Shown one piece after another: positions 31,167 through 39,604 of a DNA stretch of 64,000 bases. The notes below the pieces were generated by a model, which saw nothing but the letters and a program-made list of their open reading frames with translations, was not told the DNA's origin and did no database searches. Every line of letters begins with the position of its first letter. The first letter of the stretch is position 1. This DNA comes from Candidatus Saccharimonadota bacterium (lineage in GTDB: Bacteria; Patescibacteriota; Saccharimonadia; Saccharimonadales; Saccharimonadaceae). Both the position numbers and the translations under genes were made by a program. The stretch spans positions 124,001 through 188,000 of the forward strand of contig UNSL01000001.1 of the NCBI GenBank assembly GCA_900555265.1, written 5' to 3'.

Positions 31167-32243
31167 TCAAGAAATCTGGCACTTCTTTCGACAGTGAGCC
31201 TTGACATTAGACTCGTGCTCTTCGTTGGTTTTCGCAAAATACGTAATATCATCGTCGCCACTCAAAAAATATAGATAATCAGAGCTTATCGGATCAGCAG
31301 TGGCGTTCAGTGCACTTAAACTAGGTGAGGCGATTGGACCAGGAGTTAAGCCTTTTTGAATACGTGTATTATATGGTGACTTAAGGTTTGGCGAGCGCTC
31401 TAACCCTGTTTTGTCAGCAATATATTGATATGTCACATCAGAGCCTAACGGCATATTGACCTTTAGACGATTATAAAATACGCTAGCAATCTTACGCTGA
31501 TCCTCGCAAGTTTCCACGCCAGATCCACAGCCAATCGATTCGCGCTGAATAATCGACGCTAATGTTATCCCTTGATATAAGGTCAGCCCACGAGCTTTAA
31601 ATTTCTCCTCCAGATTATATTTCTTAACAATTTTCTCCAGATGATCAATTGAGCGCTGCAAAACCTGTTCTGCAGTTTCGTCTGGGGAGATATAGAATGT
31701 TTCACCGTAAATATACCCCTCAAGCCCAGCATTTTCAGGTCTACCCGCAAAAACTGGACTGTCATACTTAGCGGCAAATGCCTTTTTTATCTGATCATCT
31801 GAAAATCCCGCCTTAAGCAACACAGATTCAACTTCTCTGCCGTCAGAATTCTTCATTTTTTTATTCAAAGTCGATCCAGGATAAAATGTTATAGCAATCT
31901 CATCGGTTTTACCGCTGGTCAAATGATTAATTATCTCATCGACAGATTGTGAAGATTTTACAGAATAAACGCCAGCCTTGAATTTGCTTGCCGAATTATG
32001 AAGCCTTGTGTAAATAGAAAATGCTAAAGAGTTTTTGATAATTTTATTGTCCTCTAAAGTTTTGGCTATATCGCCAGATCCCATGCCTTCTTTAATATTA
32101 ATCCTGAAGGTTTGCTGGCTATTTACATCGACAGGAGAAAGCATCTGCTTATACCACACCGTTGCCCCAAGGGCGCCGATTCCAGCGATAGCCACAATTA
32201 TCGACAACACCAACAACCAAATACGTTGTTTACGAATTTTCAT
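31167..32243 (-). CDS. mltG: endolytic murein transglycosylase MltG
   Basis: 358 residues. One N-terminal transmembrane helix (about 8-30) is followed by a LysM-like region and the YceG/MltG catalytic domain: LEGYIYGETFYISPDETAEQ, then LASIIQRES with the catalytic Glu, then NRLKVNMPLGSDVTYQY and the SPYNTRIQKGLTPGPIASPS signature. It cleaves nascent glycan strands and so terminates them. It overlaps the ruvX stop by 14 nt and is the last gene of the ftsA-like operon. Confidence 0.95.
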   Translation of the reverse strand: MKIRKQRIWLLVLSIIVAIAGIGALGATVWYKQMLSPVDVNSQQTFRINIKEGMGSGDIAKTLEDNKIIKNSLAFSIYTRLHNSASKFKAGVYSVKSSQSVDEIINHLTSGKTDEIAITFYPGSTLNKKMKNSDGREVESVLLKAGFSDDQIKKAFAAKYDSPVFAGRPENAGLEGYIYGETFYISPDETAEQVLQRSIDHLEKIVKKYNLEEKFKARGLTLYQGITLASIIQRESIGCGSGVETCEDQRKIASVFYNRLKVNMPLGSDVTYQYIADKTGLERSPNLKSPYNTRIQKGLTPGPIASPSLSALNATADPISSDYLYFLSGDDDITYFAKTNEEHESNVKAHCRKKCQIS

Positions 32244-32643
32244 AATTCTCCTCCAAAAAATCCTGCAAAATTATGCTAGCAGCCTCCGCATCAATCTCGC
32301 CCTTATCTTTAATTTTATTCCCTAGTCTCTGCTCAGCCTGCACACTCGTTAAAGATTCATCTTGAAAAACAATCTCTGTATCAAGCTCAATATCTTCAAA
32401 TTGCTTAACAAATTCTTCCACGAATTCCGTCTGCTTCGTTGGTTCACCAGATTGATTTCGCGGATAGCCCACTACGATCGTATCGATATCGTGCCTCAAT
32501 ACTAGCTCTGTTATTTCCTGGACAATATTTTCATTATTCTCCAACCAACCAAACGGCACGGCGATCTTCACTTGCGAATCCGCCATGGCCAAGCCAATTC
32601 GCCGCGATCCAACATCCAGCGCTAAAAAGTTTTTACTTGACAT
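32230..32643 (-). CDS. ruvX: RuvX/YqgF family nuclease
   Basis: 137 residues with an RNase H-like fold: LALDVGSRRIGLAMADSQ at the N-terminus (catalytic Asp), IVVGYPRNQSGEPTKQ in the middle and a DESLTSVQAEQRL motif. It is known as a putative Holliday-junction resolvase or a 16S rRNA-processing enzyme. It overlaps the upstream baseplate-J-like gene by 11 nt and mltG by 14 nt, so translation is probably coupled. Confidence 0.93.
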   Translation of the reverse strand: MSSKNFLALDVGSRRIGLAMADSQVKIAVPFGWLENNENIVQEITELVLRHDIDTIVVGYPRNQSGEPTKQTEFVEEFVKQFEDIELDTEIVFQDESLTSVQAEQRLGNKIKDKGEIDAEAASIILQDFLEENYENS

Positions 32644-34264
32644 CTTTTATCTTAAACTCGACATTAATCTTATTGATATCTTTTGGAACAGATTTAACCC
32701 AGAATGGCGAAAATTTAACATCGACATCCTCAACGCCTTCGATAGATTCAATAGCAGACTGAACCTCTCCGTAGCTCTTGCCTTTGGCTTGATCCTTTAC
32801 GTTCGCTTCTTTAATATCTGGGCCAACCTTGCCATTCGTAGTTAAGCGCACAGTCTGCGTATTATGCGCCTTAGAAAATTGCGAGAACGCAGCCTTGCTT
32901 ACTCCATTGTCATAAATTCTCTGCGACTTCTTACCAGAAATCTCCTCTTTAAGTTTTGCTTCCACAAAGTTTTTTAGCTCATTCTTATCAATAGCCAACG
33001 CGCTGGCGGTAATTGTTGATTTCAGAGTTACAGCTCCAGTCGCTTCGCCATCCACAGCCACGCTCGAGCTAGGATCTGATCGATTTTCAACGTAGCTTTC
33101 CGTTATAACCGTTGCCGAATCACCGAATGATGACAACAATTGCTCTTTTAATCCATCAATTTTCTTTTCACTCAGCTTGCTTTTTGCCGATTCTATATCA
33201 TTAGCCGTCACAACCGTTGCAGTTTTATCAGTGCCGCCACTAGTAGCAGACCGTAGCGACGCAGAGATATCATCAACCGAAATACTCATACTACCGGTGG
33301 CCGCATTATACTGAGCTCCACCCTCACTAGCAGTAATAGCCCCAGAAGCAGATCCCGGACACTTATATCCTGGACAACTCCAACCCAACGTAGCCCCTGG
33401 AACAGTCACAGAAGAATTCAAAGTATAAGATAGTCCACTATTTTTCAAAATTGTGCCAGCTGAAATAGTCACACTACTTGACGACGAGTTGCTGAAGACA
33501 ACTACTCCGGTCGCCTTTTCTCCAACATTCTTTTTGCCTGTAGCAGAAAATTCAACACTAACTTCCTTTGCTAATTCTTTCTTTACAGACTTAATGACAT
33601 TAGATTTCGCGCTTGTAGCGGCTGTTTCATTCAAACTGACGGTATCACTGACTGTCATACTAGTAGTCTTTGCTGAAATAATAACCGTAGCGTGTGGCGC
33701 AAACCAAATTGCCCAAACCAAAAATACGATCAAAAGTAAGACACCACCGCCTATCAATAAGAACTTCTTACGAAATGTATTAAAATCAGGGACTTTTGGT
33801 TTTTTAACCATCTTTTTCAGAGAGTCCAATCCCTTAGATTCCTTCTTGTTTGCGTCAGCTATAGCATTATCTACGGCAGAATCTTCATCGGATTTCTTTG
33901 ATCTTTTCGCGGAATCCGCCATATCTCCAACCGCCAGCTTTCCGCCATCAATCACATCATTGTCGTCATCAACTTTCAGGACTGGAATCTCCGCAATTTC
34001 TGGCTTGCTCTGAAGTGTTTTTGCAATAGGAATTTTCGCCGTTGCCGCCAATCCAGCCAAAACCGAATCATTCGTGATTAATACAATTCTCTTATCCGCC
34101 GAAGTTGCCGCCCGAGCCAGTAATCGAATATTGACCGCACTCTGTAAAACGCCAATTCTTCGAGGCGGCACCAACGCAATAATCCTCTCTTTCGACGCCT
34201 TAATCTTACTGATTATTGTCGTAATATCGTCTTCTACATCGATATAAATAACGTCTTTATTCAT
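32633..34264 (-). CDS. baseplate J-like domain membrane protein
   Basis: 543 residues. The first ~100 form an alpha/beta domain (VIYIDVEDDITTIISKIK, RIIALVPPRRIGVLQS, KRIVLITNDSVLAGLA) as seen in a CPR-conserved family. An acidic linker and a transmembrane helix near 176-196 follow, then a large extracellular beta-rich region with the baseplate J/gp47-like pattern (GVVVFSNSSSSSVTISAGTI, LKSTITASALAI, IESIEGVEDVDVKFSPFWV). The role is unknown. Being co-transcribed with an FtsA-like ATPase, ruvX and mltG, it may belong to an envelope or division apparatus; this is inference. Confidence 0.8.
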   Translation of the reverse strand: MNKDVIYIDVEDDITTIISKIKASKERIIALVPPRRIGVLQSAVNIRLLARAATSADKRIVLITNDSVLAGLAATAKIPIAKTLQSKPEIAEIPVLKVDDDNDVIDGGKLAVGDMADSAKRSKKSDEDSAVDNAIADANKKESKGLDSLKKMVKKPKVPDFNTFRKKFLLIGGGVLLLIVFLVWAIWFAPHATVIISAKTTSMTVSDTVSLNETAATSAKSNVIKSVKKELAKEVSVEFSATGKKNVGEKATGVVVFSNSSSSSVTISAGTILKNSGLSYTLNSSVTVPGATLGWSCPGYKCPGSASGAITASEGGAQYNAATGSMSISVDDISASLRSATSGGTDKTATVVTANDIESAKSKLSEKKIDGLKEQLLSSFGDSATVITESYVENRSDPSSSVAVDGEATGAVTLKSTITASALAIDKNELKNFVEAKLKEEISGKKSQRIYDNGVSKAAFSQFSKAHNTQTVRLTTNGKVGPDIKEANVKDQAKGKSYGEVQSAIESIEGVEDVDVKFSPFWVKSVPKDINKINVEFKIKDVK

Positions 34265-34265
34265 T

Positions 34266-35528
34266 TTAAATCTTTAATAACCTATTTACTTTTTCAACTA
34301 AACTATTACCGTCTTGACTGCCGATAATTGTATCATATCCAACTCGCAACAATCCCATTGCGGTTACGAATGTGTGATCACTAATATCTCCAGTTTCATC
34401 AATTATCCCTGTAATATCACTTGGATTGATATATTGAACTACTGGCTTCTTAGTAAAAGGCAAATCCTCTGGCCAGCGTCGAGTTTTCAAAGCTTCAGTA
34501 ATTTTCTGCAAGCTCGATCCGCCGCCACACAGTAAAATCCTATTCGGCAAATAATCGACATTATCAAAATCGCTCAACGCCAATTCAACGCCCGATAGCC
34601 AAACTTCCAAGGTCTTGTCGATCGCCGCGTCAACTTTTTTCTTTACGCTAGGCTTCAAATTCTCATTATCAATATTCAACTTCAGTTTTTCTGCATCTTT
34701 GAAGCTCAAATCCAGGTCGGCCGCAATAGTTCTAGTGAAACTTCGTCCACCAATACCAAACATCTTTGTGCCTTCGACTCCGCCGTCATTAACAACTGCA
34801 ATATCCGTCGTACCGCCACCAATGTCCGCTAAAATTGCCGTAAAATTGCTATCCGTATCCGATCCCAAAACGCTCCTACTCACCGCAAATGGCTCAGCAG
34901 CCACAGCCACTAAATCCAGCGCAAGCTCGTCCGCAACCTTCTCCAGCGCACCGATATGAACCATCGGAGCAAACGCCGTGTAAATCTGCACCGCCACATC
35001 TCGCCCCTGAAAACTAATCGGATTCGAAACTTTATATCCGTCAATATGAATACTCACCAACGCCGAGTTGACCAATTTCACCTCAACATCTTCATTGCCA
35101 GTTTCCAGCGCAATTTGAGCCTGAGCCTTTCCTTGAGCTCGCTCCTGAACTTTCTCAATAATGAACTCCATCTCGGCAATGTCTAGTGGCTTATTTGGCT
35201 GCGGCCTGCGATAGCGAATAGTGTTCGTCACGCCTTTGACCAGTTCACCCGCGATGCCGATAACGACCCGCTTACCCTGAACGCCAGCTTGATCTTCAGC
35301 CTCAGACAGAGCCTCTTCGCAATTCGCCACAACCCCAGCAATATCAGCAATCGCACCGCTGTGCATATCGCCCATTTCCTGCTGTTTTCGACCAACGCCA
35401 ATAATCTTCAGCTCGTCGTCTTTAACTTCAGCGATTAACGCCTTAACCACTTCCGTACCAATATCTAAGCTAACCAATAGTTCGCGACTATCTTTATCAG
35501 ACTTCTTTAACATGTCTTTCAATGCCAT
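34266..35528 (-). CDS. FtsA/PilM-like actin-fold ATPase
   Basis: 420 residues of the SHS2-containing actin fold. The N-terminus SLDIGTEVVKALIAEV (phosphate 1) is followed by an SHS2 insertion, then ADIGGGTTDIAVVNDG (phosphate 2) and NRILLCGGGSSLQKI (adenosine motif). A C-terminal SLVEKVNRLLKI resembles the FtsA membrane-targeting amphipathic helix. No ftsZ is nearby. FtsA tethers Z-rings, while PilM links type IV pili to the membrane; either is possible. The promoter at 35538-35566 ends 9 nt before the ATG. Confidence 0.85.
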   Translation of the reverse strand: MALKDMLKKSDKDSRELLVSLDIGTEVVKALIAEVKDDELKIIGVGRKQQEMGDMHSGAIADIAGVVANCEEALSEAEDQAGVQGKRVVIGIAGELVKGVTNTIRYRRPQPNKPLDIAEMEFIIEKVQERAQGKAQAQIALETGNEDVEVKLVNSALVSIHIDGYKVSNPISFQGRDVAVQIYTAFAPMVHIGALEKVADELALDLVAVAAEPFAVSRSVLGSDTDSNFTAILADIGGGTTDIAVVNDGGVEGTKMFGIGGRSFTRTIAADLDLSFKDAEKLKLNIDNENLKPSVKKKVDAAIDKTLEVWLSGVELALSDFDNVDYLPNRILLCGGGSSLQKITEALKTRRWPEDLPFTKKPVVQYINPSDITGIIDETGDISDHTFVTAMGLLRVGYDTIIGSQDGNSLVEKVNRLLKI

Positions 35529-35537
35529 ATAAGAAAT

Positions 35538-35566
35538 ATTATATAACGCTTGTGATTTTAGAGCAA
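35538..35566 (-). promoter_or_regulatory. promoter of the ftsA-like operon
   Basis: Minus-strand TTGCTC (35561-35566) and TATAAT (35538-35543) with exactly 17 nt between. The -10 ends 9 nt before the ATG, so the leader is two or three nt at most. Confidence 0.7.
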
Positions 35567-35577
35567 CAGTTAATTAT

Positions 35578-37461
35578 CTATCTTAAAACAGCCTTGATTC
35601 GACGAATTCCAGCCGAGCTAGATTCTTCTTTGGTGATTTTGAATCGCTTGCCATCTTCAGCCAAAACTCCAGTGTGTTCGACGTGCGGGCCGCCGCAAAC
35701 TTCAAAGCTAACAACGTTACCATCCTTGCCAATAGAATAAACCTTAACCTCATCACCGTAACGCTCACCGAACGCGCCAATTGCACCCATATTTAGCGCC
35801 TCGCTCGTTGGATAAACAGCAAAACTAACTGGCAAATCTTCATCAATCCAAGCGTTAACTTGATCTTCGACCGCCTGTTTTTCTTCTGGCGTCAATTTAT
35901 CGTGATTAAAATCAAAACGCAATCGATCGGCAGTAATATTACTTCCGTGTTGTTGTAAATCTGGCGCATTCAAAACCTTTCGTAACGCCGCGCCCAACAA
36001 ATGCGTCGCCGTGTGATATTTCAGATGAATAGAGTCATGACCTTCCAAGCCACCGCTAAATTGCCCTTTGCGAGCCGTCTTAGAGCGCTGCCTCTGCTCA
36101 TCCATTTTCTTAGCAAATTCCTCACGCCAATTGTCCGAAAGTTTAATTCCTTGTTTATACGCCTCTTCCGTACTGAGCTCCACCGGAAAACCGAAAGTGT
36201 CGTACAAAGTAAACAATTCTTCACCAGTCAAGCCATCGTCAATGTAGCGCTGCATTTGTCGCAAACCTTTTCTCAAAGTCTGGCGAAAAGCTTTTTCCTC
36301 CTTAACGAGGACAGCAATTATATTATCGCGATTATTCTTCACCTCTGGAAAATCAGCTTCGTACAAATCAGCAATCGTCGGCACAACTTCTTGCAGGAAA
36401 TTCTGCTCGATTCCCAAGTCAAAACTATAACGAATCGCCCGACGGAGCAGACGACGCATCACATAGCCCTGCTCTTTATTACTTGGCACGCACCCATCAA
36501 CCGCCATAAACGTCGCAGCCCTCAAATGGTCAGCAATCACTCGCATACTTTCGGTATGTGAAGCATAATCCTTGCCACTCAGATCTTGCAACTTTTCAAT
36601 AATTGGCCAAAGCAAGCTAATCTTAAAGACGTCAGGATCATTATTTGCTGCAGCTGCGATTCGCTCAAGTCCAGACCCATGGTCAATATTTGGCTTATCA
36701 AGTGGCTCAAATTGCCCCTCAGCAACTTTTTTATATGCCATAAATACGTTATTGCCAATCTCCATAAATCGACCACAATCACAGTTCGGATGACAATTTT
36801 CACCAAATTTCGGGTCGTGCTCAATGAAATCAAACTCGTAAAACATCTCACTATCCGGACCACATGGATCACCAACCGGAGTAGTTTCTGGACCGCCATT
36901 GCGACTCCACCAGTTTTTACTGCCGTCATAAAAGAAAATTCTTTCACCTGGATTTACGCCACGCGCCGCTCCCTGCTCTTCGCTGCCGATATCCGCCATC
37001 TTTGCATCGATGCCCTTTTCTGCAAACTTTTTCTGCCACAATTTAGCCGCTTCAACATCTTTCTCAATATTATATTCCGGCGCACCAATAAAACACGTTA
37101 CGTACAATCTCTGCGGATCAAGACCAATTTCCTCAGTTAAAAACGTCCACATCCAGCCAATTTGCTCTTCCTTAAAATAGTCGCCCAAACTCCAGTTTCC
37201 AAGCATCTCAAAAAACGTCGTATGACGATTATCGCCAATGTCGTCGATGTCCTGCGCTCGCAAACACGTTTGAGAATCGGCAATTCTCTTACCTTCGGGA
37301 TGTGCCTCGCCAAGCAAGTACGGAATCATCGGCTGCATTCCGGCGCCCGTAAATAAAGTCGTCGGGTCATTAGTTAAAATCAACGGCGCACGCTCAACAA
37401 CGGCGTGACCCTGTTTTTTATAAAATTCAAGATATTTACTACGTATTTTTTGGGCATTCAT
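35578..37461 (-). CDS. alaS: alanyl-tRNA synthetase, short form
   Basis: 627 residues. The class II catalytic domain (TNDPTTLFTGAGMQPMIPYL, NHTTFFEM-type loop), tRNA-recognition helices and the editing domain (HTATHLLGAALRKVL and CGGPHVEHTG zinc/editing motifs) are all present. The protein ends just after SSSAGIRRIKAVL. The C-terminal DHHA1/C-Ala domain of ordinary ~870-residue enzymes is missing. The ATG at 37461 (MNAQKIRSKYL) is the start, because a TATAAT at 37469-37474 ends 7 nt before it; ten upstream in-frame codons lie across the promoter. Confidence 0.95.
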   Translation of the reverse strand: MNAQKIRSKYLEFYKKQGHAVVERAPLILTNDPTTLFTGAGMQPMIPYLLGEAHPEGKRIADSQTCLRAQDIDDIGDNRHTTFFEMLGNWSLGDYFKEEQIGWMWTFLTEEIGLDPQRLYVTCFIGAPEYNIEKDVEAAKLWQKKFAEKGIDAKMADIGSEEQGAARGVNPGERIFFYDGSKNWWSRNGGPETTPVGDPCGPDSEMFYEFDFIEHDPKFGENCHPNCDCGRFMEIGNNVFMAYKKVAEGQFEPLDKPNIDHGSGLERIAAAANNDPDVFKISLLWPIIEKLQDLSGKDYASHTESMRVIADHLRAATFMAVDGCVPSNKEQGYVMRRLLRRAIRYSFDLGIEQNFLQEVVPTIADLYEADFPEVKNNRDNIIAVLVKEEKAFRQTLRKGLRQMQRYIDDGLTGEELFTLYDTFGFPVELSTEEAYKQGIKLSDNWREEFAKKMDEQRQRSKTARKGQFSGGLEGHDSIHLKYHTATHLLGAALRKVLNAPDLQQHGSNITADRLRFDFNHDKLTPEEKQAVEDQVNAWIDEDLPVSFAVYPTSEALNMGAIGAFGERYGDEVKVYSIGKDGNVVSFEVCGGPHVEHTGVLAEDGKRFKITKEESSSAGIRRIKAVLR

Positions 37462-37468
37462 GAGTGTT

Positions 37469-37474
37469 ATTATA
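37469..37474 (-). promoter_or_regulatory. extended -10 of alaS, leaderless start
   Basis: Minus-strand TGGTATAAT ends 7 nt before the alaS ATG at 37461, directly after the rpsP terminator. It fixes the alaS start ten codons inside the longest open frame. Confidence 0.7.
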
Positions 37475-37483
37475 CCATAAAAT

Positions 37484-37506
37484 AACCCCACCTTACAGAT
37501 GGGGTT
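37484..37506 (-). terminator. rho-independent terminator of rpsP
   Basis: Stem AACCCCA (37484-37490) and TGGGGTT (37500-37506), followed on the minus strand by ATTTTATGG. It lies 28 nt beyond the rpsP stop. Confidence 0.8.
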
Positions 37507-37534
37507 TATAGGTCAAATCGCCAATCTCAACAGA

Positions 37535-37882
37535 TTATTCAGCTACTTCTTCAGCTGGCTCTTCTTTCGGTTGATTCTTGCGAAGTTTTTCTGGATTGCG
37601 GATGGCTTTGTGCTTATCAGCTGAGACTTCCTTAACCCACTTTGGCAATTTAACGCCAGCTTCTTTCAATAACTTAACTACGCGTGGTGTTGGCCGTGCG
37701 CCATTGTCCAAATATTTCTGAGCCAATTCAACTTGGATATTTGATTCTTTAGTGTGTGGGTTGTAGCTACCGACATAAGCGACCACACGACCGCTTGATG
37801 GATGACGATGTGCTTCTTGTACCGCCAAGCGATATACTGGATAACCTTTGCGACCCAAACGTTGCAAACGAATTGCTAGCAT
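37535..37882 (-). CDS. rpsP: 30S ribosomal protein bS16
   Basis: 115 residues: the canonical bS16 core (MLAIRLQRLGRKGYPVYRLA, then GRVVAYVGSYNPHTKE and KYLDNGARPTPRVVKLL) plus a Lys/Glu-rich C-terminal extension of about 35 residues. AAGGAAG lies 10 nt before the ATG, so this ribosomal-protein gene uses a leader with a Shine-Dalgarno site. It is monocistronic, with its own terminator. Confidence 0.97.
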   Translation of the reverse strand: MLAIRLQRLGRKGYPVYRLAVQEAHRHPSSGRVVAYVGSYNPHTKESNIQVELAQKYLDNGARPTPRVVKLLKEAGVKLPKWVKEVSADKHKAIRNPEKLRKNQPKEEPAEEVAE

Positions 37883-37958
37883 AAAATTAATTCTTCCTTT
37901 AACTCTACGTTTTATTATTCCTTACTTTAAAACAGTTTACACTATTTTTCCCATAACG

Positions 37959-39011
37959 TCAATCTGTTTTCACGATTCCGCCGCCCAAACATTCATCGCC
38001 GTCATATATTACCGCAGATTGACCCGCAGCTACGGCACGCTCCGAAGCAGAAAGTTGCACAATACCTCCGTCAATTTTCGCGTCGAATAAAGCGCCTCGA
38101 TGACGCAGCCGAACTTGCACATCCTTATCTTTATGCGGCGCTTGGTTAATCCAATGAATATCCGCCAGCCTAAGTTCTTTTCGCCACAAACTTTCATTGT
38201 CAATTGAGCGCGACACGTAAACCTCATTTTTCTCCATATCCTTACCCACAACATAATAAGGCAATCCACCGCCGACGTTCAGCCCATGACGCTGACCGAG
38301 CGTATAGAAAATTGCGCCGTCATGTTTACCAACGACAGATCCCGTCTGTAGATCAATAATATTTCCTGGCGCAGTTTTAACATATTCCGACAAAAACTCG
38401 CGAATTCCAACTTGCCCAACAAAACAAATTCCCATCGATTCCTTTTTACTAGCCGTCCACAAACCACGCTCTTTCGCCATTTCGCGAACTTCAGCTTTCG
38501 TGAAATCACCCAACGGAAATATGGTTTTTGACAAAGCCTCCGAAGTCACTCGATATAAGAAATACGTTTGGTCTTTATTATCATCACGAGCGCGTAATAA
38601 TTTGGCCGACGAAGACGATTCATGAGCAACGCGCGCATAATGCCCTGTCGCAATATAATCTGCTCCAGCCGCCAACGAAGCCTCCAAAAATATCTTAAAC
38701 TTCACTTCTTGATTACACATAATATCTGGGTTTGGCGTGCGACCCGCTTGATATTCGCGGATCATGTAATCGACAACGTTTTGCTTATATTCTTTCTGGA
38801 AATCAAAAACTCGAAAATCAATACCCAAACCAACCGCCACACGCTTAGCGTCGGCAACATCTTCCGCCCACGGACAATGCATTCCAGGAAGATCTTCCGA
38901 CCAGTTTTTCATATAAACGCCCGTTACATCGTAACCCTGCTCAACCAAAAGTGCCGCAGCCACGGAGGAGTCCACACCGCCCGACATCCCAACAAAAACT
39001 TTCTTACTCAT
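37959..39011 (-). CDS. mnmA: tRNA-specific 2-thiouridylase MnmA
   Basis: 350 residues. It has the PP-loop FVGMSGGVDSSVAAALL, the catalytic Cys in TPNPDIMCNQEVKF, the second Cys in SMGICFVGQVGIREFL and the C-terminal beta-barrel (YYVVGKDMEKNEVYVSR). It makes s2U34 in tRNA-Lys, -Glu and -Gln using sulfur from a cysteine desulfurase. Its ATG overlaps the stop of the DUF218 gene, in an operon led by a cysteine desulfurase, the expected sulfur donor. Confidence 0.96.
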   Translation of the reverse strand: MSKKVFVGMSGGVDSSVAAALLVEQGYDVTGVYMKNWSEDLPGMHCPWAEDVADAKRVAVGLGIDFRVFDFQKEYKQNVVDYMIREYQAGRTPNPDIMCNQEVKFKIFLEASLAAGADYIATGHYARVAHESSSSAKLLRARDDNKDQTYFLYRVTSEALSKTIFPLGDFTKAEVREMAKERGLWTASKKESMGICFVGQVGIREFLSEYVKTAPGNIIDLQTGSVVGKHDGAIFYTLGQRHGLNVGGGLPYYVVGKDMEKNEVYVSRSIDNESLWRKELRLADIHWINQAPHKDKDVQVRLRHRGALFDAKIDGGIVQLSASERAVAAGQSAVIYDGDECLGGGIVKTD

Positions 39012-39604
39012 CTGGACAACCCCAGGGCGAATAGCCCAATTCTCATTAATTCACCCATCGCCAACCACCAGCCCCACGGCGTCAACCACCACCACGAGCT
39101 CCAGTTTTTATCAGAAGCGACAGGATGACTTCGAATCTTCACATCGTTAAATTGTGCTGAAAATTCGAGTTGCGCCCGACGCATATGGTATCCACTTGTC
39201 ACCAAAATCACATCTTCAATTTTTCTCGAATCGACAATTTTCTTCACCTCAGTGGCGTTTTGCCTGGTCGTCTCGGAAGATTCATCCATAACAATGGCTT
39301 TCTCAGGAACGCCGCTATTAATCGCTCGCTGATACATAGCCTTAGCGTTAGATGGGCCAGTCTTATCGGCCGCCGCGCCCGACACAACAATCAACGGCGC
39401 CCAACCTTCTTTATATAGTTTAATAGCCTCGTCAGTTCGCGCATTCGTATCGCCACCACTGACAACAACTATTGCATCAGCCCTACGGCAATCGCCTTCG
39501 CCCACGCCTTGACATTTTCCCAAATCATTCGGCGACAAATATGTGCTAAGTCCAAAAATCACCAAAGCAGCAAAAATTATCAAGCCAACCAGTTTATGAA
39601 TCAT
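39008..39604 (-). CDS. DUF218/YdcF-ElyC family membrane protein
   Basis: 198 residues. An N-terminal transmembrane helix (about 4-22) is followed by the DUF218 domain: ADAIVVVSGGDTNARTDEAI, PLIVVSGAAADKTGPSNA, IVMDESSETTRQNATEVKKI and ILVTSGYHMRRAQLEFSA. A second helix is near the C-terminus. ElyC in E. coli affects peptidoglycan and enterobacterial-common-antigen lipid carriers; the molecular reaction is not settled. It overlaps both neighbours by 4 nt (ATGA), between the cysteine desulfurase and mnmA, with no obvious link to tRNA thiolation. Confidence 0.92.
   Translation of the reverse strand: MIHKLVGLIIFAALVIFGLSTYLSPNDLGKCQGVGEGDCRRADAIVVVSGGDTNARTDEAIKLYKEGWAPLIVVSGAAADKTGPSNAKAMYQRAINSGVPEKAIVMDESSETTRQNATEVKKIVDSRKIEDVILVTSGYHMRRAQLEFSAQFNDVKIRSHPVASDKNWSSWWWLTPWGWWLAMGELMRIGLFALGLSR

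Noticed and set aside
37462-37491. Ten extra N-terminal codons of alaS
   Set aside because: They lie over the -10 box, so they would not be transcribed; the normal AlaRS start is at 37461. The same reasoning removes upstream codons of pyk, folD, the 7TM protein and the HD hydrolase.
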